Below, piece after piece: positions 34,132 through 43,013 of a stretch of DNA of 64,000 nt; within the stretch, counting starts at the first letter, position 1; each line of letters starts with the position of its first letter. The notes below the pieces were generated by a model. That model did no database searches. It was given only the letters and a program-made list of their open reading frames with translations, and was not told the origin of the DNA. Source of the DNA: JBIQKZ01 sp044464765 (GTDB lineage: Bacteria > Pseudomonadota > Gammaproteobacteria > Burkholderiales > Burkholderiaceae_B); the NCBI GenBank assembly GCA_044464765.1, contig JBIQKZ010000013.1:1-64000 (forward strand). Reading direction: 5' to 3'. The position numbers and the translations under genes were made by a program.

Positions 34132-36840
34132 ATGCAGGAACGTTACAACCCAGCCACCGTCGAAGCCGCCGCCCAGGAAAACTGGCGCGCACGCGATGCC
34201 TATCGCGTGACCGAGGATGCGCATCTCGCCGATGGCTCGCCCAAGCCCAAGTTCTATGCCTGCTCGATGCTGCCCTACCCTAGCGGCAAGCTGCACATGG
34301 GCCATGTGCGCAACTACACCATCAACGACATGATGGCCCGGCAGTTGCGCATGCGCGGGTACAACGTCCTGATGCCCATGGGCTGGGATGCTTTCGGCAT
34401 GCCCGCCGAAAATGCCGCCATCAAATCAAAGGTGCCGCCCGCCCAATGGACATACGACAACATCGCCTACATGAAGAAGCAGATGCAGGCGATGGGTCTG
34501 GCCATCGACTGGTCACGCGAGATGTGCGCCTGCGATCCCGACTACTACAAGTGGAACCAGTGGCTGTTTCTGAAAATGCTGGAAAAAGGCATCGCCTATC
34601 GTAAAACCCAGGTCGTCAATTGGGATCCAGTCGACCAAACCGTCCTGGCCAACGAACAAGTTATCGACGGTCGCGGCTGGCGGTCCGGCGCCCTGATCGA
34701 GAAACGCGAGATCCCGGGCTATTACCTGCGCATCACCGACTATGCCGAGGAATTGCTCGAAGGAGTGCGCAACGGCTTGCCCGGCTGGCCCGAGCGCGTG
34801 CGCCTGATGCAGGAAAACTGGATAGGCAAAAGCCAGGGCGTGCGCTTTGCATTCCGGCATGAGATCAAGGATGCCGACGGTCAACTGATCCAGGATGGCC
34901 TGATGCATGTGTTCACCACCCGGGTCGACACCATCATGGGGGTCACCTTCTGCGCCGTGGCCCCGGAGCACCCGCTGGCCGCCCGCGCGGCTCAAGACAA
35001 TCCAGCGTTGGCCGACTTCATCCAGGCCTGCAAAACAGCGGGCGCCACCGAAGCAGAAGTTGCAACGCGTGAAAAAGAAGGCATGCCTACCGGGTTGACG
35101 GTCACCCATCCACTTACTGGCAAGGCCATCGACGTGTGGGTCGGCAACTACGTACTCATGTCTTATGGCGACGGCGCCGTCATGGGGGTGCCCGCCCACG
35201 ATGAGCGCGACTTCGCCTTTGCCAAGAAATACGGCCTGCCCATCCAGAACGTCATCGCCGTTGAAGGCAAATCGTACAGCCATGACGCATGGCAAGATTG
35301 GTATGGCGACAAGCAGCAGGGCGTCACGGTCAACTCCGGCAAATACAACGGCCTGGCCCACCAGGCGGCGGTCGATGCCATCGCAGACGATCTGGCCACA
35401 TTGGGTACGGGCGAAAAGCAAACCACCTGGAGGCTGCGCGACTGGGGCATATCGCGCCAGCGCTACTGGGGCACGCCCATCCCCATCATCCACTGCGCTC
35501 AGTGCGGCCCTGTCCCCGTGCCCGAGAAAGACCTGCCGGTCGTGCTGCCCGACAACCTCATCCCGGACGGCAGCGGCAACCCGCTGGAAAAAAGCGAAGC
35601 CTTCCTGTCCTGCCGCTGCCCCAAATGCGATGCGCCCGCCCGGCGTGAAACCGACACCATGGACACCTTCGTCGACTCTTCCTGGTATTTCATGCGCTAT
35701 ACATCGCCAGGCAACAACAACGCCATGGTCGACGCGCGCAACGACTACTGGATGCCGATGGATCAATACATCGGCGGCATCGAACATGCCGTACTGCATC
35801 TTCTGTATGCCCGCTTCTGGACGCGGGTCATGCGCGACCTGGGACTGGTGAACTTCGACGAACCCTTTACCCGGTTGCTGTGTCAGGGCATGGTGCTCAA
35901 TCATATTTATTCACGCCGCACCGCGAACGGCGGCATCGAGTACTTCTGGCCTGAAGAGGTGCAAGACGAATACGACGCCAAGGGCGTCATTGTTGGCGCC
36001 CACCTGATCAAAGACGGTACGCCCGTGCAATACGGCGGCATTGGCACCATGTCCAAATCCAAGAATAATGGCGTGGATCCGCAATCGCTGATCGACACCA
36101 TGGGGGCCGACACCGCCCGACTGTTCGTCATGTTCGCCAGCCCGCCCGAGCAAACCCTCGAATGGTCGGACTCGGGGGTTGACGGCGCCAATCGCTTTCT
36201 TCGACGCTTGTGGGCCTTTAGCCACAGCCACCGCGACGCCGTCATGCAAGCCATGCAACATCAAAGCGCCAAGCCGGGTTTTAAGCCAGGCGCGACCGCC
36301 AATGTATTTGGCGACGCCGACTGGGCGCAAGCCGACGAGGCCACCAAAGCCCTGCGACTCGACGTCCATACCCTGCTCAAGCAGGCCGACTACGACTACC
36401 AGCGCATCCAGTACAACACGGTGGTGTCCACCTGCATGAAGATGCTTAACGCGCTCGAATCGTCCACCCTGCCCGATACCGACATCGCCCGCCTGGGCCT
36501 GGCCGATGCTCTAAGCATTTTGCTGCGCGTTCTCTACCCAGCGGTCCCACACATCACCTGGCAGTTGTGGCAAGATCTTGCACTGCACCAGGGTTTCGGC
36601 GACCTTCTGGATGCCGCCTGGCCCAGCGTGGATCCGGCCGCCCTGGTAACTGACGAAGTCGCCCTGGTCTTGCAAGTCAATGGCAAATTGCGCGGTGAAT
36701 TGCGCGTCGCCAGCGACGCCGACAAAGCCCGCATCGAGGCACTAGCCATACAACACGAGGCGGTCGGACGCTTCCTTGAAGGTCGCCCGGCCAAACGGGT
36801 TATCGTAGTGCCAGGAAAACTCGTCAACGTCGTCGGATAA
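34132..36840 (+). CDS. leuS: Leucyl-tRNA synthetase
   Basis: A 902-residue class I synthetase that charges tRNA-Leu. The HIGH-type motif is HMGH in PYPSGKLHMGHVRNY (about residues 43-57) and the KMSKS-type motif is MSKSKNNGVDP (about 639-649). The CP1 editing domain is present (TRVDTIMGVTF; VPAHDERDFAFA). Start at 34132 gives the standard MQERYNP beginning; AAGAAG upstream is a modest ribosome-binding site. Its stop TAA overlaps the lptE start (TAATG). Confidence 0.98.
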   Translation: MQERYNPATVEAAAQENWRARDAYRVTEDAHLADGSPKPKFYACSMLPYPSGKLHMGHVRNYTINDMMARQLRMRGYNVLMPMGWDAFGMPAENAAIKSKVPPAQWTYDNIAYMKKQMQAMGLAIDWSREMCACDPDYYKWNQWLFLKMLEKGIAYRKTQVVNWDPVDQTVLANEQVIDGRGWRSGALIEKREIPGYYLRITDYAEELLEGVRNGLPGWPERVRLMQENWIGKSQGVRFAFRHEIKDADGQLIQDGLMHVFTTRVDTIMGVTFCAVAPEHPLAARAAQDNPALADFIQACKTAGATEAEVATREKEGMPTGLTVTHPLTGKAIDVWVGNYVLMSYGDGAVMGVPAHDERDFAFAKKYGLPIQNVIAVEGKSYSHDAWQDWYGDKQQGVTVNSGKYNGLAHQAAVDAIADDLATLGTGEKQTTWRLRDWGISRQRYWGTPIPIIHCAQCGPVPVPEKDLPVVLPDNLIPDGSGNPLEKSEAFLSCRCPKCDAPARRETDTMDTFVDSSWYFMRYTSPGNNNAMVDARNDYWMPMDQYIGGIEHAVLHLLYARFWTRVMRDLGLVNFDEPFTRLLCQGMVLNHIYSRRTANGGIEYFWPEEVQDEYDAKGVIVGAHLIKDGTPVQYGGIGTMSKSKNNGVDPQSLIDTMGADTARLFVMFASPPEQTLEWSDSGVDGANRFLRRLWAFSHSHRDAVMQAMQHQSAKPGFKPGATANVFGDADWAQADEATKALRLDVHTLLKQADYDYQRIQYNTVVSTCMKMLNALESSTLPDTDIARLGLADALSILLRVLYPAVPHITWQLWQDLALHQGFGDLLDAAWPSVDPAALVTDEVALVLQVNGKLRGELRVASDADKARIEALAIQHEAVGRFLEGRPAKRVIVVPGKLVNVVG

Positions 36841-37520
36841 TGTCCATGCACAAACACCCCAGCGCCATCCCGGCCTTGCCTTCCCTATTCGTCCGGCATC
36901 TGCGCGCACTGGCCTGCGTAGCAGTCCTGGGGGCGTTGGCCGCCTGCGGCTTTCATTTAAGGGGCACCGCCCCGCTGCCCTTCGATACCCTTTACACCAA
37001 CATCGCCGAAAACTCCGCCTTCGGGGCCCATCTGCGCCGCTCCATTATCGCCTTGTCCCCCAACACCCGGTTTGTCTCCGACCCCGCAGACGCGCAGGCC
37101 AGACTGACCCAGTTAGGGCTTAGCCAGACCATGCGCGAGCTGTCCATCAGCCCTTCAGGACAAGTCGAGGAGTACGAGCTCAATCTTACCTTCAGCTTCC
37201 AGCTCACCGACGCCAAAGGCCATCTGCTGCTGCCTCCAACCACACTGCAGGCCACCAACGACATCCCTTACGATTCGGGCGCGCTGCAAGCCAAGCAAGG
37301 CGAGATCGGCAGCATGTTCGTCGAAATGCAGCAAAGCATGGTCGACCGTGTCGTACGACGCCTGACTTCGCCCGATGTCGCCCAGGCCTACGACAACGCC
37401 AGTGAACTTCCTGTCTCTGAAGTGCCCGCAGCCGCCGAAGCCGCGAATCCGGACAACGCCAATGTTCCCTCAATGTTTGAACCACCGCCGCAAAGCCTGA
37501 CGCCCGGCCTCGGGTTTTAG
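36840..37520 (+). CDS. lptE: LPS-assembly lipoprotein LptE
   Basis: A 226-residue outer-membrane lipoprotein that plugs the LptD barrel during lipopolysaccharide export. The signal peptide ends LGALAACGFHLRG, with the lipidated Cys near residue 37 followed by the GFHLRG sequence that marks LptE. An alternative ATG lies two codons in. The C-terminal 35 residues are Pro/Ala-rich and likely disordered. It overlaps leuS by one base and is followed by holA, the conserved leuS-lptE-holA order. Confidence 0.93.
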   Translation: MSMHKHPSAIPALPSLFVRHLRALACVAVLGALAACGFHLRGTAPLPFDTLYTNIAENSAFGAHLRRSIIALSPNTRFVSDPADAQARLTQLGLSQTMRELSISPSGQVEEYELNLTFSFQLTDAKGHLLLPPTTLQATNDIPYDSGALQAKQGEIGSMFVEMQQSMVDRVVRRLTSPDVAQAYDNASELPVSEVPAAAEAANPDNANVPSMFEPPPQSLTPGLGF

Positions 37521-37538
37521 CGTCCACGACTTGCCAAC

Positions 37539-38600
37539 ATGGAACGCCGCCTTGACCCGGACCGTCTGCTGGATCAACTTGGGAAGCCACACGCTGTGCT
37601 GGATACTCTGTATGTCGTGTCCGGCGATGAGCCCCTGCTGGTTACCGAAACGGTCGACGGCCTGCGGGCGGCCGCCTCGGCACAAGGTTATCGCGAACGC
37701 ACCAGCTTGGTCATGGACGCGCGCAGCGACTGGTCCACCGTCATGGCGGCCACCCAGAACATCTCGCTATTTGGCGATCGCCGCCTGATTGAACTGAAGG
37801 TGCCCACCGGCAAGCCAGGACGGGCAGGCGCCGACACCTTGGGCAAACTGGCCGCCATGGCGCAGGATAACGCGCTCACAGACACTCTGGTGCTGATCAG
37901 CCTGCCACGCCTGGACAAACCAACCCGCGCCAGCAAATGGGCTACCGCCCTGGCCCGTGCCGCCACCTCTGTCGAAGTCCCCAGCATTGGCCGCGCCGAT
38001 CTTCCGCTATGGATACGGCAGCGCCTGGCCCGGCAGAATCAACAACTCGAACCCGGCAGCCTGGAATGGATGGCCGACAAAGTGGAAGGCAATCTGCTGG
38101 CCGCCCACCAGGAAATCCAGAAGCTCGCCCTTCTTTATCCCGAAGGAGCAGTCTCGCCCAAACAAGTCGAGCAAGCCGTGCTTAATGTGGCGCGCTACGA
38201 CGTCTTCGGACTGCGCGACGCGATGCTGGCCGGGAACGCGTCAAAGGCTTTGCAGGTGTTGGCCGGCCTGCGCGCCGAAGGCGAGGCCCTGCCGCTGGTG
38301 CTCTGGGCGGTGGGCGATGAAGTCCGTGTCCTCGCTCGGCTGGCCGCCGCACAAGCCGCCGGACAGGATCTTGGCAGCGTCATGCGCCAGCAGCGTGTGT
38401 TCGGCCAGCGTGAACAGCTCGTGCGACAAGCCTTGCGACGCTTGCCGCCCAACGGCTGGGCCGCCGCCGTGCAGCACGCGCACGACGTGGATCGCCTGAT
38501 CAAAGGCCTTAAAGTGCCTGGCCGGCTGGATAATGCCTGGGACGAACTGGCTCGCTTGATCATGCGCATTGCGGTCAGCAGGACAAGCGCCGCGCACTAG
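37539..38600 (+). CDS. holA: DNA polymerase III subunit delta
   Basis: A 353-residue clamp-loader delta subunit, which opens the beta clamp. The N-terminal part has the family's LYVVSGDEPLLVTETVDGLRAAA pattern, then SLFGDRRLIELKVPTGKPG, and LEWMADKVEGNLLAAHQEIQKLALL near residue 170. Length is close to E. coli HolA (343). It follows lptE by 18 bp in a likely leuS-lptE-holA operon. Confidence 0.94.
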   Translation: MERRLDPDRLLDQLGKPHAVLDTLYVVSGDEPLLVTETVDGLRAAASAQGYRERTSLVMDARSDWSTVMAATQNISLFGDRRLIELKVPTGKPGRAGADTLGKLAAMAQDNALTDTLVLISLPRLDKPTRASKWATALARAATSVEVPSIGRADLPLWIRQRLARQNQQLEPGSLEWMADKVEGNLLAAHQEIQKLALLYPEGAVSPKQVEQAVLNVARYDVFGLRDAMLAGNASKALQVLAGLRAEGEALPLVLWAVGDEVRVLARLAAAQAAGQDLGSVMRQQRVFGQREQLVRQALRRLPPNGWAAAVQHAHDVDRLIKGLKVPGRLDNAWDELARLIMRIAVSRTSAAH

Positions 38601-38639
38601 CGCTATCATTGACATCTATACTGACACGACAGCATTACC

Positions 38640-39935
38640 ATGAATACTCTTGTCTCCGACACCCCGACCGGCGCAAACGCCGGCATCAGCCACGACGTCA
38701 TCCAGATGGGCCGCCAGGCCAAACAAGCCGCGCGCGTCCTTCTGAAAGCGCCCGATAGCGCCAAATCTGCCGCACTGCTGGCCATGGCCGAACTGCTCGA
38801 ACAGCGAAAGGACTTCCTGCAGTCCGAAAACGCCAAAGACCTCGAGGCCGCAAGCAAGAACGGGCTGTCGGCAGCCATGCTGGATCGCCTGGCGTTGTCC
38901 GACAAAGCCTTGGGCATTATGGTTGCGGGCCTGCGCCAGATTGCCGCCATGCCCGACCCTATCGGCAGCCAGACCGCATCCGCCTTCCGGCCCAACGGCA
39001 TGCGCGTCGGGCAAATGCGCGTTCCCTTGGGTGTTATCGGCATCATCTACGAATCCCGTCCCAATGTAACCATCGACGCGGCCGCCCTGTGCCTGAAGTC
39101 GGGCAATGCCACGATACTGCGCGGCGGCAGTGAAGCCTTTCACTCCAACCAGGCGCTGGGGTCCATTATCCAGACAGGCCTCACCCGCGCAGGCTTGCCG
39201 GCCCACGCCGTACAGGTGGTCAACACCACAGATCGCGCCGTTGTGGGCCAACTGATTACGCTTACCGACTATATCGACGTCATTATTCCGCGCGGCGGCA
39301 AAGGCTTGATCGCGCGCCTGGCCGCCGACGCCAAAGTGCCACTGTTAAAGCACCTTGATGGCAACTGCCATCTTTATATCGACGCGGCCGCCGATCCAGA
39401 CAAAGCGCACGATATCGCCGTCAATGCCAAAACCTATCGCTTTGGCATCTGTGGCGCCATGGAAACCCTGCTGGTGCACCAAGAGGTCGCCCCCACCGTC
39501 CTTCCACGGCTGGCCGCCGCCCTCACCGAAAAAGGCGTCGAGCTGCGTGGCTGCGAACGTACCCAGGCACTCATCCCGGGCGTCATCCCGGCCACCGACG
39601 ACGACTGGGCGACCGAGTATGCCGCTCCCATCCTGGCTATCCGCATTGTCAACGACCTGGATCAGGCCATGGAGCATATCGCCCAATGGAGCTCCGAACA
39701 CACTGAATCCATTGTGACCGAAGACCTGGCCGCCGCCACCCGCTTCCAGCGCGAGGTCGACTCAAGCTCGGTGTACGTCAACCTGCCCACTTGCTTTGCC
39801 GACGGCTTCGAGTATGGCCTGGGCGCCGAAATCGGAATTTCCACCAATCGCCTGCATGCCCGTGGGCCTGTCGGCCTTGAAGGCCTGACCACGCTGAAAT
39901 GGATACTTTCCGGAAATGGCCAGTTGCGAGGCTGA
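38640..39935 (+). CDS. proA: Gamma-glutamyl phosphate reductase
   Basis: A 431-residue aldehyde-dehydrogenase-fold enzyme that reduces glutamyl-5-phosphate in proline synthesis. Seen are the PLGVIGIIYESRPNVTIDAA motif (about 124-143), CLKSGNATILRGGSEA, and the catalytic Cys in KTYRFGICGAMETLLVH. The N-terminal 12 residues are variable. TTGACA at 38609-38614 is present but would leave too little leader, so I do not call a promoter. ProB is not in the window. Confidence 0.96.
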   Translation: MNTLVSDTPTGANAGISHDVIQMGRQAKQAARVLLKAPDSAKSAALLAMAELLEQRKDFLQSENAKDLEAASKNGLSAAMLDRLALSDKALGIMVAGLRQIAAMPDPIGSQTASAFRPNGMRVGQMRVPLGVIGIIYESRPNVTIDAAALCLKSGNATILRGGSEAFHSNQALGSIIQTGLTRAGLPAHAVQVVNTTDRAVVGQLITLTDYIDVIIPRGGKGLIARLAADAKVPLLKHLDGNCHLYIDAAADPDKAHDIAVNAKTYRFGICGAMETLLVHQEVAPTVLPRLAAALTEKGVELRGCERTQALIPGVIPATDDDWATEYAAPILAIRIVNDLDQAMEHIAQWSSEHTESIVTEDLAAATRFQREVDSSSVYVNLPTCFADGFEYGLGAEIGISTNRLHARGPVGLEGLTTLKWILSGNGQLRG

Positions 39936-39941
39936 CCACCC

Positions 39942-40358
39942 ATGTTATGGGTCAAGACCTTTCATCTGCTATTCGTGGTTTCCTGGTTTGCCGGCCTGTT
40001 CTACCTGCCGCGCATTTACGTGAATCTCGCTCAAACGCCCGACGCTGCTGTATACGCCCACTTGCTTGGCATGGCTCAGCGACTGTTTCGGTTCATGACC
40101 ATCCTGGGAGTGCTGGCCATCGCGTTGGGCTTATGGCTGTTCCTGGGCTACGGCCTGGGGCAGGGTCAAGGCTGGATGCACGCCAAACTGGCGATTGCCC
40201 TGCTGCTGATTGGTTACCATCACGCCTGTTGGCGTCTGCTGAAAACATTCCAGGCGCATTGCAACACCCATAGCCAACGGTTTTACCGCTGGTTCAACGA
40301 AGCGCCTGTCATTCTGTTGCTGCTCGTGCTCATTTTGGTCATCGTACGGCCCTTTTAA
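39942..40358 (+). CDS. HemJ/CopD-like membrane protein
   Basis: A 138-residue membrane protein with four helices. The N-terminus MLWVKTFHLLFVVSWFAGLFYLPR closely follows HemJ (UPF0093), the protoporphyrinogen IX oxidase found in many bacteria lacking HemG/HemY; the conserved His is at residue 8. HemJ would oxidise protoporphyrinogen IX after HemF. Other conserved positions lie in GWMHAKLAIALLLIGYHHAC (Lys and His). The CopD-like fold is the other reading. It starts 6 bp after proA and ends 9 bp before the methyltransferase gene. Confidence 0.8.
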   Translation: MLWVKTFHLLFVVSWFAGLFYLPRIYVNLAQTPDAAVYAHLLGMAQRLFRFMTILGVLAIALGLWLFLGYGLGQGQGWMHAKLAIALLLIGYHHACWRLLKTFQAHCNTHSQRFYRWFNEAPVILLLLVLILVIVRPF

Positions 40359-40367
40359 CTATCCCTC

Positions 40368-41873
40368 ATGACCGACACGCCTAAAAAGAAAACGCTCACG
40401 CTAAAGCGCAAGCCAACCGCCGAGCCTGCCGCCTCGGCAAGCCAGGCGCCGCGCAAGCGCAGCGGCGCCCGCGCCAGGCAGGTGGCGCAGCTTGAGCATG
40501 AACGCAAGAAACAGACGGCTGCTAAAGCGGTCCCACGGCCGGCGCCGGCAAAGACGCCACACCGACAAGACAGGTCCCAGGAACACGCCGCCTTGCCCCA
40601 ACCCGCGCCGGCTGCGTCAAGTTCGTCCCCCGCGGCCTCCCGCGCCGATCAGGCCGATGCTCCAACCATTGTCCGGCTGCAGCGCGGCGCCAAGCAGTCA
40701 CGCCCCAGCGCAGCCCGCCTGCGCGCCCAGGCTGAAGTATTCCCTATCTTCACTCCTTGCCCCCATGGGCTGGAGGAGGCGCTGGCTGCCGAACTGAACG
40801 CCTTGGGCTTTGATGATGTCCGGCCTGGCCGCGCCGGATGCCATTCGCGTGCCAACTGGAGCGGCATTCAGCGAGCCAACCTTTACTCAAGGCTGGCAAC
40901 CCGGGTCCTGGTTCAGGTTGCGCACGGCGCCGTTCGCACGGAAGACGACATTCTCGACCTGGCCTACAACAGCCCCTGGGAGCGCTGGTTCGGCGCCGAG
41001 CACACATTACGCGTGGACACCTCGGCCATACGCAGCCCCATGCAAAGCCTTCAGTACTGCAACCTGCGCGCAAAAGACGGAATCTGCGACCGTCTGCGCG
41101 ACCGTGAAGGCGAGCGGCCCAGCATCGACACGGTGCGGCCGGATGCCCGCGTGCATCTTTTCCTGGATGAAAACAGCGGCACGCTCTACCTGGACACCTC
41201 CGGCGAATCCTTGTTCAAACGGGGCTGGCGTCTCGACAAGGGCGAAGCTCCTATTCGCGAGAATCTGGCGGCAGGCATTCTTGCCCTGGCCGACTGGGAC
41301 CCGTCGCAAGCGCTCATGGACCCCTTCTGCGGAAGCGGCACCATTCTGATTGAGGCGGCCTGGATTGCACTGGGCGTTCCGGCCGGAATCTGGCGCCCCT
41401 TCGGCTTTGAACGCCTGCGAAATCACGATGCCCGGCACTGGCGCGATCTGAAAGACGAGGCCCGCTCACGGATCGCCACCCGCCTTGACACCCCGCTTGT
41501 CGGGATCGACTTGAACCCCGCCGCCATTACCGCCGCACGGCAAAATGCTGAACGCGCCTGGCTTACGCCCGACACCATCCGGTTTGAAGCCGGGGACGCC
41601 CGCAACGTTGCACCGCCGGCGTCCAGTGGCTGGATAGTCACCAACCCACCGTATGGGGAACGCCTGCCGGAAACCGATTCCCAGCTTTGGGCGGAATGGG
41701 CCACGAACCTGAAACAGAACTATAGCGGCTGGTCAGTCAACATCATTACCAGCGACCTGGACCTCCCCTCGCAACTTCGGCTCAAGCCCAAACGCCGCTA
41801 CCCCCTGCATAACGGCGCACTTGACTGCCGCCTGTTCCATTTCGACATGGTGAAAGCAGCCTATCGGCGATAA
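40368..41873 (+). CDS. RlmL-like THUMP-domain RNA methyltransferase
   Basis: A 501-residue enzyme resembling the N-terminal half of E. coli RlmL (m2G2445 of 23S rRNA). Residues 1-120 form a basic Lys/Arg/Ala/Pro extension, probably disordered. The THUMP region follows (FPIFTPCPHGLEEALAAELNALGF), then a class I methyltransferase with MDPFCGSGTILIEAA, GIDLNPAAITAARQNA and the catalytic NPPYGER motif. The fused RlmK half of the E. coli protein is absent. The extension is longer than usual for the family. Confidence 0.88.
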   Translation: MTDTPKKKTLTLKRKPTAEPAASASQAPRKRSGARARQVAQLEHERKKQTAAKAVPRPAPAKTPHRQDRSQEHAALPQPAPAASSSSPAASRADQADAPTIVRLQRGAKQSRPSAARLRAQAEVFPIFTPCPHGLEEALAAELNALGFDDVRPGRAGCHSRANWSGIQRANLYSRLATRVLVQVAHGAVRTEDDILDLAYNSPWERWFGAEHTLRVDTSAIRSPMQSLQYCNLRAKDGICDRLRDREGERPSIDTVRPDARVHLFLDENSGTLYLDTSGESLFKRGWRLDKGEAPIRENLAAGILALADWDPSQALMDPFCGSGTILIEAAWIALGVPAGIWRPFGFERLRNHDARHWRDLKDEARSRIATRLDTPLVGIDLNPAAITAARQNAERAWLTPDTIRFEAGDARNVAPPASSGWIVTNPPYGERLPETDSQLWAEWATNLKQNYSGWSVNIITSDLDLPSQLRLKPKRRYPLHNGALDCRLFHFDMVKAAYRR

Positions 41874-41905
41874 CGCAACACTTTGGTGCGGCGCAATAAT
41901 AAAAC

Positions 41906-41934
41906 TTGCATTAGCCTAGGGTTTACCCTATAAT
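41906..41934 (+). promoter_or_regulatory. Near-consensus sigma-70 promoter of the 64-residue protein
   Basis: TTGCAT at 41906-41911 and a perfect TATAAT at 41929-41934 are spaced by exactly 17 bp, making this one of the best promoters in the window. The start codon follows 52 bp after the -10. Confidence 0.82.
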
Positions 41935-41946
41935 AGGGTTAACCCT
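41918..41946 (+). promoter_or_regulatory. Paired palindromic operator-like sites around the -10 box
   Basis: AGGGTTTACCCT (41918-41929) and the perfect palindrome AGGGTTAACCCT (41935-41946) flank the -10 hexamer. The first fills the end of the spacer and the second covers the expected transcription start. A protein binding here would block RNA polymerase, so a repressor operator is the natural reading. No regulator gene is adjacent. Confidence 0.55.
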
Positions 41947-41986
41947 GAACGAAACGTTCAGTAATTTAAGCAAGAGAGGCCCTACC

Positions 41987-42181
41987 ATGATCCACGCAAA
42001 TAGCGATATCCGTCTTACCGATGAACTCGAACGCCAATTGATGCAAGAAGCGATCGAAGAGCAAGCCCGTTTCAAACCTGGCGTTGCCCTGAAGAATCTA
42101 TTCGTCAAATTGGGTGGTTCCACAAAGCAGGCCTCCAAGGCTGGTAGCGCAGTCACTCGCACTGCGGAATCGGCTGCCTAA
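41987..42181 (+). CDS. Small protein of unknown function
   Basis: A 64-residue protein that I do not recognise. The N-terminal 35 residues are charged and helical (RLTDELERQLMQEAIEEQARFKPG), then a short hydrophobic stretch (VALKNLFVKLGG) and a Ser/Thr/Ala/Lys-rich tail. There is no signal peptide or membrane helix. AAGAGAGG at about 41971-41978, a near-perfect promoter and a strong terminator 60 bp past the stop argue for a real, well-expressed single gene. The palindromes at its promoter suggest tight control. Confidence 0.75.
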   Translation: MIHANSDIRLTDELERQLMQEAIEEQARFKPGVALKNLFVKLGGSTKQASKAGSAVTRTAESAA

Positions 42182-42241
42182 GCCTGTTCCCGGATCCACG
42201 TGATCCGTATCGCTGAAAGGCTTACCCGCCTTTTCAACCCA

Positions 42242-42269
42242 ACAAAAAGCCGCAAGAGCGGCTTTTTGT
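42242..42269 (+). terminator. Intrinsic terminator after the small gene
   Basis: ACAAAAAGCCGC and GCGGCTTTTTGT form a perfect 12-bp stem with an AAGA loop; the T-run lies in the 3' arm. The mirrored A-run means it could also work on the minus strand. Confidence 0.85.
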
Positions 42270-42494
42270 GTTTCTGTGGCGTATAGTTCCGAGCCTGCAC
42301 TATTGCCGCCACACGACCCCTGTGGGTGGCATTCCCCCCGGAGCCCTGCTTGAGCAGTTCGAGCACGCATGTGTGGCTCCCACGATAAGTAGCGGCGATC
42401 AACTCCCGGGAACCTAGGCACTGGATTTGCGGGATAATAGCCGATTCCCTGATCCCCAAACTTCGATTCTTCATTGCTTGCCGCCAATATTGCC
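42270..42494. other. Intergenic region with nested inverted repeats
   Basis: With the preceding terminator this completes a gene-free stretch of 313 bp. GGAGCC (42340-42345) and GGCTCC (42375-42380) could pair around an inner CTGCT-TG-AGCAG hairpin (42346-42357). CCACA/TGTGG forms another short stem near 42309-42325. I see no ORF, tRNA or clear promoter. It may hold the leader of the RDD gene or a small RNA. Confidence 0.3.
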
Positions 42495-43004
42495 ATGCAA
42501 CAAAAACAGCCTTCCCCAAGCGCATCCTTGCAACCTGCAGGTTATTGGCGACGCTTCGCCTGCATGATGTACGAAGGCGTATTGTTGTTCGCAGTCGTTT
42601 TCCTGGCGGGCTATCTATTCGATACGCTAACGCAAAGCCGTAGCGGGCTCTCGTTGCGTCACGCCCGGCAAGCCGTATTGTTTATTGCAATCGGGGTGTA
42701 CTTCATACTTTGCTGGCGCTATAGCGGCCAAACCTTGCCCATGAAAACCTGGAATATTCGCTTGGTGGAGCATGACGGCTCAACGCCTAAACTGGGTCGT
42801 TTGTGCTTGCGCTACCTTCTGATATGGCCAATTCCTCTGCTGGCGGCCCTGTTGGTCAAAGGCGGTTCGTTGCTGACTGGCTACAGTTCTACCGATTTGC
42901 TGATTGTCTTTGTGCCCTTCACCCATTTCCTGTGGGCCTGGTTCGACCCTGAACGCCAGTTTGCGCACGATCGTCTGCTGGGAACGCGCTTGGTCAGCGT
43001 CTAG
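42495..43004 (+). CDS. RDD family membrane protein
   Basis: A 169-residue RDD-domain protein. Residues 23-35 (GYWRRFACMMYEG) hold the Arg and acidic positions that name the family in degenerate form (R-x-x-A-x-x-x-D/Y-E). Three to four membrane helices follow, and the C-terminus HFLWAWFDPERQFAHDRLLGTRLV is the standard RDD ending. I prefer the ATG at 42495 over the upstream TTG at 42474. RDD proteins are widespread membrane proteins of uncertain role; some act in ion transport. Confidence 0.85.
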   Translation: MQQKQPSPSASLQPAGYWRRFACMMYEGVLLFAVVFLAGYLFDTLTQSRSGLSLRHARQAVLFIAIGVYFILCWRYSGQTLPMKTWNIRLVEHDGSTPKLGRLCLRYLLIWPIPLLAALLVKGGSLLTGYSSTDLLIVFVPFTHFLWAWFDPERQFAHDRLLGTRLVSV

Positions 43005-43013
43005 CTGAAACCC

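Noticed and set aside
38601..38639. Promoter for proA with perfect TTGACA
   Set aside because: The matching -10 would be GCATTA three bases before the start codon, too poor and too close.
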